From contig DATESZ010000127.1 in NCBI GenBank assembly GCA_035283845.1, positions 1 to 5,993 of the forward strand: 5,993 bases of DNA. Direction: 5' to 3'. A model generated the notes under the pieces. The model was not told the origin of the DNA and did not search any database. It saw nothing but the letters and a program-made list of their open reading frames with translations. This DNA is from DATESZ01 sp035283845. Lineage in GTDB: Bacteria > Desulfobacterota > Syntrophia > Syntrophales > JACQWR01. The position numbers and the translations under genes are program-made. Positions 1 through 5,571 of the stretch are shown in pieces. Every line of letters starts with the position of its first letter. Within the stretch, counting starts at the first letter, position 1.

Positions 1-1130
1 TCCAGGGAGACTTTAATATCCGTCCGTTGAATCTGAGGTTCGACAAGGGAAAGTGTCTCACCTAAGAGTTCAGGTATGGATATGGGCTCGAAATGCGGCT
101 CCGGCAGGCGCGTGATGCGCCTCAAATTATGAATGGTCGTATTCAATCTCTGGGTCTGCTGGACAATCAATTCCAGCTTCCGCGTCACGTCCGGCGGCCA
201 GCCTTCTTCCCGTTCCTGAAGGAGCCTGGTCAAACCGGCAATAGAATGAATAGGCGTTCCCAGATCATGAGCCAGGGTTGCTGTCAGGTATCCCAGTGCC
301 GTAAGCTGTTGCATCTGATTAACCTGCTTCTGCAACTGCACAACATTATATGTCGCCTCCTGCACGCGTTCCTCCTGTTGGCGGTTAAGTTCCCTGTTTC
401 TGGCAAGTACATGTTCGATCTCATCGGCCATGTTGTTGAAGTGATCCGTAAGCTGCCCCCACTCATCTTTCCTGTGAAGGGGAATCCGTTTCTCATAGCG
501 TCCGGCGTGAAATTCATCTATGGTTTCAATAATGATCTTGAACGGTCGGCCTATGAGCCATCCATAGCTGAACGCCATTATCAGCAAAATGACAAGCAAC
601 AGGCCGCCACTGCTTAACACCAGCAGGTGTTGCGCCCGCGACAATATCTCTTCATTGGAGCGGGAAAACACGATCGCGCACACTACAACCCGCCGCCCCG
701 GTTTTTCGCCCCATCCGGAGGTATACAAAAGACCAAGCGCCGGGCCTTCTTCCGTCTCAAGTTTCACATGGAAGGGCTTACCCCTCACCCCCACTGATTC
801 TACCAGTGACTCGGACCATTCATAAAAAATGCGTCCCGCGCCGGCAACATAATCAACATCATTTACCTTCGTGGAAAAAATATCTATTCTGGCAAGTCTG
901 CCGTCGCTCTGCACGTGATCTTTAAGCGTAGCATCAAGAGGGGATAGTCCCCGAACAGTGGGAAAGTGCTGATAGTATGTATTGACCGTTCCCGCCACGT
1001 CGTAGAGCTTTTTTAGTTGCTGCTCAATAAGGATGCTGTCCAGGGCATGTATCTGAATCCACCCCCAGAGGGCCATCGTAACGGCAAGTCCGAGGATAGT
1101 TACAATCATAAGACGAAAACGCACGGTCAT
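1..1130 (-). CDS. Membrane sensor histidine kinase, C-terminal part cut off by the left edge
   Basis: I translated this minus-strand frame by hand: it is open from ATG at 1130 to the window edge (376 codons visible). An in-frame TAA lies a few codons upstream with no other start between, so the start is firm. Residues about 7-25 form a first membrane segment. Residues about 26-167 are an extracytoplasmic sensor region of no family I recognise, and about 168-193 (LLVLSSGGLLLVILLIMAF) form a second membrane segment. A HAMP linker follows (about 190-243, with GRPFKIIIETIDEF and DEWGQLTDHFNNMADEIE), then a glutamine-rich coiled coil (about 237-276). The dimerisation/phosphoacceptor domain carries the H-box LAHDLGTPIHSIAG with His288. 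The ATP-binding domain should lie beyond the left edge. By family knowledge it autophosphorylates and passes phosphate to a response regulator, which is not in view. The signal sensed is unknown. The Shine-Dalgarno is weak (AGAGG about 14 nt upstream). Confidence 0.93.
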   Translation of the reverse strand, partial: MTVRFRLMIVTILGLAVTMALWGWIQIHALDSILIEQQLKKLYDVAGTVNTYYQHFPTVRGLSPLDATLKDHVQSDGRLARIDIFSTKVNDVDYVAGAGRIFYEWSESLVESVGVRGKPFHVKLETEEGPALGLLYTSGWGEKPGRRVVVCAIVFSRSNEEILSRAQHLLVLSSGGLLLVILLIMAFSYGWLIGRPFKIIIETIDEFHAGRYEKRIPLHRKDEWGQLTDHFNNMADEIEHVLARNRELNRQQEERVQEATYNVVQLQKQVNQMQQLTALGYLTATLAHDLGTPIHSIAGLTRLLQEREEGWPPDVTRKLELIVQQTQRLNTTIHNLRRITRLPEPHFEPISIPELLGETLSLVEPQIQRTDIKVSL

Positions 1131-1161
1131 GGGATCAGGGATAACCTCTTACTTTTTCTTT

Positions 1162-1173
1162 ATTATAATAGCA
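1162..1173 (-). promoter_or_regulatory. Possible promoter of the histidine kinase gene (extended -10)
   Basis: On the minus strand this reads TGC-TATTAT with an overlapping perfect TATAAT (1167-1162), about 32-35 nt before the kinase ATG. No good -35 box is visible at 16-18 bp, so the call rests on the extended -10 pattern and on its position between the upstream terminator and the start codon. A chance match in this AT-rich stretch is possible. Confidence 0.35.
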
Positions 1174-1247
1174 ACTATCCTCAAAAGCACGCATATATGA
1201 CGGATATTAATAAATACTCATGACCGCAGTGGGAGATGTGTAAGCAC

Positions 1248-1281
1248 AAAAAAAGGGCACGGGAAAATCGCCCCCATGCCC
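1248..1281 (-). terminator. Intrinsic terminator of the small secreted-protein gene
   Basis: Read on the minus strand, GGGCATGGG (1281-1273) pairs with CCCGTGCCC (1263-1255), giving a 9-bp GC-rich stem with one T-G wobble and a 9-nt loop. Seven T residues (1254-1248) follow directly. It lies about 30 nt past the stop codon of the 133-aa gene. This is a textbook Rho-independent terminator and separates that gene from the kinase. Confidence 0.88.
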
Positions 1282-1309
1282 CCTGGAAGTTCATAAAACG
1301 CCGAGCTAT

Positions 1310-1711
1310 TTACCAGCCGGCTCCCGTTCCGCCTTTAGCGGCCTTTTCTTCCGGTTTTTTAACTTTTTTGACAACCTTCTGAGAAACATCCGCACTCACC
1401 CTTGCGGCCACGTTTTTATCGTCCTTCGTTATATAACTGACCTTTACCTTGTCCCCCGCCTTGATCTTAACCACGGGTTTTTCAAGAGCAAACTCCATTG
1501 TTTCCGCTTTATCCTTGACTTTCCTCTCAATCTTAAGTGTCGTGTCGGAAATTTCTATAACAACGCCCGCAGCCCGCATCCTGGTTACCCTCACTGCGGG
1601 CGCAGCCTTTGTCACCGCCGGCGCCCTATCTGCGCTCATTGCCGTGTCGGAATATAAGGCTGATGCGCAAAAAAAACCAATGCCTAAAGCTGCAGCCATC
1701 AAACGCCTCAT
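1310..1711 (-). CDS. Small secreted lysine-rich protein of unknown function (133 aa)
   Basis: The protein opens with a basic n-region (MRRLM) and a hydrophobic stretch (residues 5-19), a likely Sec signal peptide. Cleavage is plausible near residue 27 (AMSA/DR) or after an A-S-A at 16-18. No lipobox cysteine is placed correctly. An alanine/valine linker follows, then a compact beta-rich segment at about 48-106 (GVVIEISDTTLKIERK ... IKAGDKVKVSY ... AARVS). That pattern of short strands with a G-D-K-V-K-V turn resembles small periplasmic beta-barrel or OB-like domains such as those called DUF5666 or DUF1344; this is resemblance only. The tail is lysine-rich (VVKKVKKPEEKAAK) and ends in GGTGAGW, so the mature protein is strongly basic. 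The start is fixed by AGGAGG 9 nt upstream. It has its own terminator and a sigma-54-like promoter, so it is probably monocistronic. Another long frame runs antisense here, but the ribosome site and signal peptide favour this strand. Confidence 0.82.
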   Translation of the reverse strand: MRRLMAAALGIGFFCASALYSDTAMSADRAPAVTKAAPAVRVTRMRAAGVVIEISDTTLKIERKVKDKAETMEFALEKPVVKIKAGDKVKVSYITKDDKNVAARVSADVSQKVVKKVKKPEEKAAKGGTGAGW

Positions 1712-1720
1712 TCTTGATAC

Positions 1721-1726
1721 CCTCCT
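1721..1726 (-). promoter_or_regulatory. Shine-Dalgarno site of the 133-aa gene
   Basis: On the minus strand this is a perfect AGGAGG followed by 9 nt to the ATG at 1711. It decides both strand and start for this small gene, where an antisense frame also exists. Confidence 0.85.
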
Positions 1727-1788
1727 GATGGAAATAGATTTTCTTAACGGTGGAAGTCAGGCAAATCGGAATTTCGAATATAGGTAAC

Positions 1789-1804
1789 AGCAATATGCAT
1801 ACCA
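1789..1804 (-). promoter_or_regulatory. Sigma-54 (-24/-12) promoter candidate facing the 133-aa gene
   Basis: The minus strand reads TGGTATGCATATTGCT from 1804 to 1789. Against the RpoN consensus TGGCACG-N4-TTGCW, the invariant GG and GC are present with exact spacing, and only two positions (C to T in the -24 block) differ. Transcription would start near 1778, leaving a leader of about 66 nt before the ATG. Sigma-54 promoters need an enhancer-binding activator; none is encoded in view. Confidence 0.6.
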
Positions 1805-1807
1805 TTC

Positions 1808-1817
1808 TAAGCGCTTA
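1808..1817. repeat. 10-bp perfect palindrome between divergent promoters
   Basis: TAAGCGCTTA equals its own reverse complement. It lies 3 bp upstream of the leftward -24 element and 10 bp upstream of the -35 box of the first rightward promoter, a natural place for a dimeric regulator. No regulator is assigned, and a single 10-mer palindrome can arise by chance. Confidence 0.45.
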
Positions 1818-1818
1818 C

Positions 1819-1830
1819 CCCCTATGGTTG
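1819..1830 (+). repeat. 12-bp direct repeat, copy 1
   Basis: CCCCTATGGTTG occurs here and again, identically, at 2041-2052. This copy ends inside the -35 box of the first rightward promoter. A 12-bp exact match within about 300 bp of intergenic DNA is unlikely by chance, so a binding site for a shared regulator is possible. Confidence 0.6.
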
Positions 1831-1856
1831 ATTAAGGTCTTGAAAATAATTATAAA
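1828..1856 (+). promoter_or_regulatory. Distal sigma-70-like promoter (P1) facing the oxidoreductase operon
   Basis: TTGATT (1828-1833), a 17-bp spacer and TATAAA (1851-1856) match the housekeeping consensus well, with 4 of 6 and 5 of 6 bases. Transcription would start near 1863. That RNA would soon meet the hairpin and T-run at 1912-1934, so it is either a short RNA or an attenuated leader of about 245 nt. Confidence 0.5.
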
Positions 1857-1877
1857 ATGGTTATTTTTACTTATAAA
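1849..1877 (-). promoter_or_regulatory. Possible leftward sigma-70-like promoter overlapping P1
   Basis: On the minus strand TTTATA (1877-1872), a 17-bp spacer and TATAAT (1854-1849) form a candidate whose -10 overlaps the -10 of the rightward P1. It would give the 133-aa gene a second promoter with a leader of about 130 nt. The stretch is very AT-rich, so a chance match is a real risk. Confidence 0.3.
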
Positions 1878-1911
1878 AAGCGATGGCTGTTAGTTAAAGA
1901 TGGAGAATTAC

Positions 1912-1934
1912 TCCCCATAACATGGGGAATTTTT
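1912..1934 (+). terminator. Short hairpin with T-run: attenuator or small-RNA terminator
   Basis: TCCCCAT (1912-1918) pairs with ATGGGGA (1922-1928) around a 3-nt AAC loop, giving a 7-bp stem. After one A, a run of five T (1930-1934) follows. The form is that of a small Rho-independent terminator on the plus strand. No plus-strand gene ends before it, so it would act on RNA started at P1. The stem is short, so efficiency may be modest. Confidence 0.5.
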
Positions 1935-1956
1935 CATCAAAGAAAGAAAACGGCCA

Positions 1957-2021
1957 ATTAGAATCCACTTTTTCTATTGCCAGATCAAAATTACGTGTTA
2001 TAAAGAGCGGTAGATTCTAAT
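1957..2021. repeat. 9-bp perfect inverted repeat bracketing promoter P2
   Basis: ATTAGAATC (1957-1965) is the exact reverse complement of GATTCTAAT (2013-2021). The arms lie just upstream of the -35 box and just downstream of the expected start site of P2, with centres 56 bp apart. That is a plausible layout for two operator half-sites and DNA looping, or for a long-range hairpin. Confidence 0.5.
1977..2004 (+). promoter_or_regulatory. Proximal sigma-70-like promoter (P2) of the oxidoreductase-UbiD cluster
   Basis: TTGCCA (1977-1982), a 16-bp spacer and TATAAA (1999-2004) make a good promoter. Transcription would start near 2011, giving a leader of about 98 nt before the ATG at 2109. It lies downstream of the T-run hairpin, so its RNA would not be attenuated. 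This is my preferred main promoter for the cluster. Confidence 0.55.
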
Positions 2022-2040
2022 CTGTAAAGTTCTTTAAATT

Positions 2041-2052
2041 CCCCTATGGTTG
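2041..2052 (+). repeat. 12-bp direct repeat, copy 2
   Basis: This is the second exact copy of CCCCTATGGTTG (first at 1819-1830, 222 bp upstream). It falls in the expected 5' leader of the P2 transcript. Unlike copy 1, no convincing -10 box lies at the matching distance downstream. Confidence 0.6.
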
Positions 2053-2096
2053 GAAAGTCCGTTTTACTTTTTCAAATGTGACAATTTCGAGTTAGA

Positions 2097-2102
2097 AAGG
2101 AG
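2097..2102 (+). promoter_or_regulatory. Shine-Dalgarno site of the first oxidoreductase
   Basis: AAGGAG lies 6 nt before the ATG at 2109 and fixes that start. It belongs to an 11-nt string, AAGGAGAGAAA, that recurs exactly before the second oxidoreductase (3878-3888). Confidence 0.85.
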
Positions 2103-2108
2103 AGAAAA

Positions 2109-3755
2109 ATGGCAGACGCAAGTTATGATGCAGTGATAGTTGGGGGCGGAAACAAGGGTCTGGTCGCGGCTATGTATTTAACTAAATATGCCGGGATGAA
2201 TGTAGGGATATTTGAGGATAGGTATGAGCTTGGTGGCGGCTGGGCTTCAGAGGAGAATCCAGCGCCAGGTTTTGTTGCCAATTGCTGTTCTCAGTATCGC
2301 GGTGGCTTTTACGACCAACCCGTAATGGGTGAGGATTTCCCCGAATGGAAGGAGTATGGAGCTGAGCTGGTGCTGCCAAACGGGTTGAATATAGGCGCCA
2401 TCTATGAAGAGGATCATTCCTTCAGTGGTACCTACACCCCTTTAGCTGATCCTACCGGCGAGCGCACTGCTAAAATCTATGCCAAGTACTCACAAAGGGA
2501 TGGTGAAACCTTTCTAAAAATGCTTAAAAAATTCAATGAAATTATAATGCCAGCTCTGCTGGAGTGGGTGTGGAATCCACCACAGTCTCCAGGTGTGCCC
2601 AGTTCTATGGATATGTTGCTCTCTAATCCGGAAAGCGGGATTGATCCAGCGTGGATGTTTGCAACACCAGTGCAGGTATATAAGGATTTGTATGAGGCTC
2701 CGGAGAACCAATTGGCCCAGATGAGGATTATCCAGGCTTACGGTATGAATTCCATTGAGTCTGGAATGGGCATTACGGCTTTTATGATGGGCTTCCTGGG
2801 CCTGGCGATTGGCTTTATGAAGGGAGGGACCCATAATCTTGCCCACGCCTCGCAACGGGTAGTATTTGAGAATGGGGGGAAGGTTTTCGTCAATTCCCCG
2901 GTGCAGAAGGTCATGATAGAAAAAGGAAAAGCCAGGGGAATTAAGCTTGAAGACGGCACTGAGGTGGAAGCAAAAAAACTCGTTCTCACCAGTGTTGCTC
3001 CGCACCAGCTCATTGAGCTAATCGGGAAGGATTATGTTAGCGACAAGATTCGCCGCAGGGTGGAGAACCTGTCAAGAAACTTTGTTACCATAGCGTGGAC
3101 AACCTGGGCTCTGCATGAGGCGCCACGATGGAAGGCCATAGACTACAACCCTGATATAGGCACTGATATAGCTCGTTCCTTCATTTGTTGTTTGGCTGAC
3201 AAGAATCCAGAATCTTTGGCTCGGGAGTTAGCTGAAAGAACTTTGGGAAGGATGCCGAGTAAACTTGAAATATACGTTGGCTTTCCCACGCACTGGGATT
3301 CAACCTATGCACCTCCAGGAAAGCATACTATGCTTGAGGAGCAGTATGTCCTCGGCGCCGGCATGCTGACGGAGGATGAATGGAAGCGATGGGAGAAATT
3401 GCACGCTCAGCAGGTGCTCGACCGGCTCCATCACTTTGCTCCAAATATGACCTGGGACAATGTTATAGGTTATAATTTAGTGACCCCGTTTTATACTGCC
3501 CGGCACGGTAAGAATTTCGGTCCGGTGGGTAATTGGGCTGTTATAGACAATACAATGTCGCAGATAGGCGCCACGAGGCCAATCCCTGAGCTGGCGCGCC
3601 ATAAGGTGCCTAATATAGAGAGCTTGTATTGCACCGGCTCAGGATGGCATCCCTTTGGACTTTCATGCTCTTGGCAGGGCTACAATGCTTACAAGGTTAT
3701 AGCTGGTGACTTGGGCCTGAGGAAGCCATGGGAGGAAAAGGGGCGCGCCTTCTAA
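2109..3755 (+). CDS. FAD-dependent oxidoreductase, phytoene desaturase/PYROXD2-like (paralogue A, 548 aa)
   Basis: This is a full-length flavoprotein of the phytoene dehydrogenase-like class (COG1233 type; family members usually run about 500-550 aa). The N-terminal Rossmann fold shows YDAVIVGGG with G12-G-G-N-K-G17 and acidic E36 closing the second strand (IFEDR), then GGGWASEE (42-49), for the FAD ADP moiety. A middle segment, GGTHNLA (239-245) followed by VQKVMIEKGKARGIKLEDGTEVEAK and VLTSVAP, is the usual second flavin-contact block. The C-terminal flavin motif is SLYCTGSGWHPFGLSCSWQGYNAYKVIAGDLGL (505-537, read with the break at 520). It departs from the family's C-G-A-x-x-H-P-G-G-G form: PGG is replaced by P515-F-G and cysteines sit at 508 and 520. 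By family knowledge it would desaturate, hydrogenate or isomerise C-C bonds of a hydrophobic substrate; the reaction is unknown. A hydrophobic patch (about 218-237) could aid membrane or lipid contact. It is followed 136 bp later by a distant paralogue, suggesting a shared complex or successive steps. Confidence 0.9.
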   Translation: MADASYDAVIVGGGNKGLVAAMYLTKYAGMNVGIFEDRYELGGGWASEENPAPGFVANCCSQYRGGFYDQPVMGEDFPEWKEYGAELVLPNGLNIGAIYEEDHSFSGTYTPLADPTGERTAKIYAKYSQRDGETFLKMLKKFNEIIMPALLEWVWNPPQSPGVPSSMDMLLSNPESGIDPAWMFATPVQVYKDLYEAPENQLAQMRIIQAYGMNSIESGMGITAFMMGFLGLAIGFMKGGTHNLAHASQRVVFENGGKVFVNSPVQKVMIEKGKARGIKLEDGTEVEAKKLVLTSVAPHQLIELIGKDYVSDKIRRRVENLSRNFVTIAWTTWALHEAPRWKAIDYNPDIGTDIARSFICCLADKNPESLARELAERTLGRMPSKLEIYVGFPTHWDSTYAPPGKHTMLEEQYVLGAGMLTEDEWKRWEKLHAQQVLDRLHHFAPNMTWDNVIGYNLVTPFYTARHGKNFGPVGNWAVIDNTMSQIGATRPIPELARHKVPNIESLYCTGSGWHPFGLSCSWQGYNAYKVIAGDLGLRKPWEEKGRAF

Positions 3756-3766
3756 CCCCCATGCCC

Positions 3767-3804
3767 TTTCGGACACAACGAACGAAGGATGAAAATGTCC
3801 GAAA
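3767..3804 (+). repeat. 9-bp perfect inverted repeat between the two oxidoreductase genes
   Basis: TTTCGGACA (3767-3775) and TGTCCGAAA (3796-3804) are exact reverse complements around a 20-nt loop, 12 nt after the stop of the first gene. There is no T-run, so this is not a standard terminator. An mRNA-stabilising or processing hairpin, or a protein-binding site, fits better. The rest of the 136-bp gap holds only the next ribosome site and a weak -10-like GATAAT (3866-3871). Confidence 0.55.
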
Positions 3805-3877
3805 TATGGTAATATCATAAATCGGAAGAGACCGGAGCGTGGTGACTGTCGCCCACTTTCATATAAGATAATTAAGG

Positions 3878-3883
3878 AAGGAG
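3878..3883 (+). promoter_or_regulatory. Shine-Dalgarno site of the second oxidoreductase
   Basis: AAGGAG with 8 nt to the ATG at 3892 fixes the start. The surrounding AAGGAGAGAAA matches the leader of the first oxidoreductase. Confidence 0.85.
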
Positions 3884-3891
3884 AGAAAGAA

Positions 3892-5517
3892 ATGAAAAAA
3901 AAATATGATGTGGTAATCATAGGAGGGGGACCCAACGGACTGACGGCGGGCGCCTATTTGGCTAAGGCTGGGTTGAAGGTTGCCGTATTAGAGAAGAGGT
4001 TTGAGGCCGGAGGAGGGCTTGCTACAGAGGAGGCGACCATACCTCGGTATAAGCACAATACTCATGCCGTCTACATGATGATGGTAGATTATGCCCCACC
4101 TTATGAGGACCTCCAGCTTGAGGCGCGCTACGACCTCAAACATATCTATCCTTCACTCCAGTTCGCCATGCCTTTCCGCGATGGGAGTTGCTTGTGCGTT
4201 TATAGTGATGTAGAAAAGACATGCAAGTCAATAGCTAAATTTTCGAAGCGAGATGCTGATAGCTATCGTGAGAACTTTCCCAATTGGCAGAGGCTGGTGG
4301 ATGAATTTATTGCCCCGGCCACTTACGCCCCGCCACTCCCAACCCTTGAGCAGGTAGCAAAATTTCAAAAGAAGGACATAGGGAAGTTGATAATGGAATA
4401 TTCAGAGAAGAGCCCGAAAACGATAGTTGACGAGCTTTTTGAAAACGAGCGTGTCAGGACCATGATGTTATACATTGCCTGTATGTGGGGCTTGGACCCC
4501 GAGATTGAAGGAGTGGGGTATCTGGTTCCTCTTTACTTTAATCGGGCGGCTAACTACCGGTTATGCGTTAGCGGCACGCACGTGCTTGCTCAGGGTTTGA
4601 TTAAGGCGCTCTTAGAAAATAAGGGGATGGTTTTCACCAGCCAGGAGATGAAGCGGATTATGGTGAAGGATGGTAAGGCAACTGGGGTTGAGATGAAGGA
4701 TGGGACTGTATTTGAGGCTGATAAGGCTGTGTTGAGCACTATCGATACCCACCAGACCTTCTTTAAGTATGTAGGTGAGGAGAATTTAAACAAGGAGTTT
4801 GTGGAAAGCCTTAAGCTGTGGAGATGGGAGAAGTGGGCTCTTATGGGGGTTCATGTGTCCCTGTATGAGCCGCCTAACTTCACCGCAGCAAGCGCCGACC
4901 CAGAGATCAACAGGGCGCTTATATACATATTGGGCTATGAAACCCCCGATGACTATATTAACCACCTGAAAACGATAGCCGAAGGCGAGATCAATGTCAG
5001 AGCCGGGCTACAGTGCAGCTTCCCCAGCAACCTTGATCCCACCCAGGCGCCTCAAGGGAGGTGCACTGGAATCCTTGCCCAGCAGGCTCCTTACAGGCTA
5101 AAGGCGGGGGCGGAGAAGTGGTTGGGCAAGAAATTTAGGGAAGAGCAGTATGAAAGATGCCTTGCTATCTTACAAAAATACGCTCCTAATATGACGGAGG
5201 AAAAGGTAAGGGCATCGTATGTCTCCACACCTCTTGATATCGAGAACAAATTCCCTGACATGGTGAAAGGAGGATATAAGCAAGGGGAGTATCATCCCCT
5301 CCAGATGGGCTATATGAGACCCAATGAATACTGTTCTGCCCACAGGTCGCCAATAAAAGGCTTATATATGGGTGGGGCGTGCACTTACCCAGGCGGGACG
5401 GTGCTCCTTGGAGGAGGATACTTAGCGGCTAACGCGGTAGCCGAGGATTTCTCGATAAAAAAATGGTGGAGGGAGCCTGAGATTTTGGCTAACGCTAAGA
5501 GAAAGGGGCTGCTATGA
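3892..5517 (+). CDS. FAD-dependent oxidoreductase, phytoene desaturase/PYROXD2-like (paralogue B, 541 aa)
   Basis: This is a second full-length member of the same flavoprotein class, closer to the family norm than its neighbour. The N-terminus has YDVVIIGGGPNGLTAG (G11-G-G-P-N-G16), E34 at the end of strand two (VLEKR), then GGGLATEE (40-47). The middle block is SGTHVLAQGL (227-236), followed by KDGKATGVEMKDGTVFEADKA and VLSTIDTHQ. The C-terminal flavin motif GLYMGGACTYPGGTVLLGGGYLAAN (490-514) keeps the PGG turn that paralogue A lacks. Both proteins share APNMT late in the sequence and end in a tryptophan-containing basic/acidic tail, pointing to old duplication with strong divergence. Likely cytoplasmic or membrane-associated; chemistry would be flavin-dependent C-C (de)hydrogenation or isomerisation, substrate unknown. 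The first codons contain nine consecutive A (3895-3903). Its stop codon lies in the loop of a stable hairpin, and a UbiD-family gene follows after 81 bp, supporting one operon. Confidence 0.92.
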   Translation: MKKKYDVVIIGGGPNGLTAGAYLAKAGLKVAVLEKRFEAGGGLATEEATIPRYKHNTHAVYMMMVDYAPPYEDLQLEARYDLKHIYPSLQFAMPFRDGSCLCVYSDVEKTCKSIAKFSKRDADSYRENFPNWQRLVDEFIAPATYAPPLPTLEQVAKFQKKDIGKLIMEYSEKSPKTIVDELFENERVRTMMLYIACMWGLDPEIEGVGYLVPLYFNRAANYRLCVSGTHVLAQGLIKALLENKGMVFTSQEMKRIMVKDGKATGVEMKDGTVFEADKAVLSTIDTHQTFFKYVGEENLNKEFVESLKLWRWEKWALMGVHVSLYEPPNFTAASADPEINRALIYILGYETPDDYINHLKTIAEGEINVRAGLQCSFPSNLDPTQAPQGRCTGILAQQAPYRLKAGAEKWLGKKFREEQYERCLAILQKYAPNMTEEKVRASYVSTPLDIENKFPDMVKGGYKQGEYHPLQMGYMRPNEYCSAHRSPIKGLYMGGACTYPGGTVLLGGGYLAANAVAEDFSIKKWWREPEILANAKRKGLL

Positions 5518-5535
5518 CCTTGTATCGCAGCCCCT
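5504..5535 (+). repeat. Hairpin straddling the stop codon of paralogue B
   Basis: AGGGGCTGC (5504-5512) pairs perfectly with GCAGCCCCT (5527-5535) around a 14-nt loop holding the TGA stop (5515-5517). The stem is GC-rich but is not followed by a T-run, so I do not call it a terminator. It could protect the upstream message from 3' decay or modulate expression of the next gene. Confidence 0.6.
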
Positions 5536-5571
5536 GACTCCGCTGATAGTTAACTGGTTTAAATAATATAG

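Noticed and set aside
93..825. Two plus-strand frames (174 and 78 aa) on the left
   Set aside because: They lie antisense to the histidine kinase, whose HAMP and H-box motifs are unmistakable on the minus strand. Their products are low in recognisable structure.
1449..1787. Plus-strand 112-aa frame with hydrophobic stretches
   Set aside because: It is antisense to the 133-aa gene. Its hydrophobicity mirrors the alanine-rich signal and valine/lysine core on the other strand, and it has no fitting ribosome site, whereas the minus gene has AGGAGG and a terminator.
1870..1920. Tiny open frames after P1 (MAVS and MENYSP) as a leader peptide
   Set aside because: Neither has a Shine-Dalgarno nor a run of regulatory codons, so a leader-peptide attenuation mechanism is not supported.
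2077..2092. CRP-like half site TGTGA in the leader
   Set aside because: TGTGA-N6 is followed by CGAGT rather than TCACA. A single half site is too weak, and its position downstream of P2 would be odd for activation.
2182..3013. Minus-strand frames within the first oxidoreductase
   Set aside because: They are shadows of a gene with clear FAD-binding motifs and show no domain signature of their own.
3842..3871. Internal promoter TGACTG...GATAAT before paralogue B
   Set aside because: The -10 is fair, but the -35 is poor at an 18-bp spacer. It is not strong enough to list as a feature without transcript data.
3663..3935. Minus-strand 90-aa frame across the gap between the oxidoreductases
   Set aside because: It overlaps both coding ends, has no recognisable product, and the plus-strand ribosome site and hairpin explain the gap.
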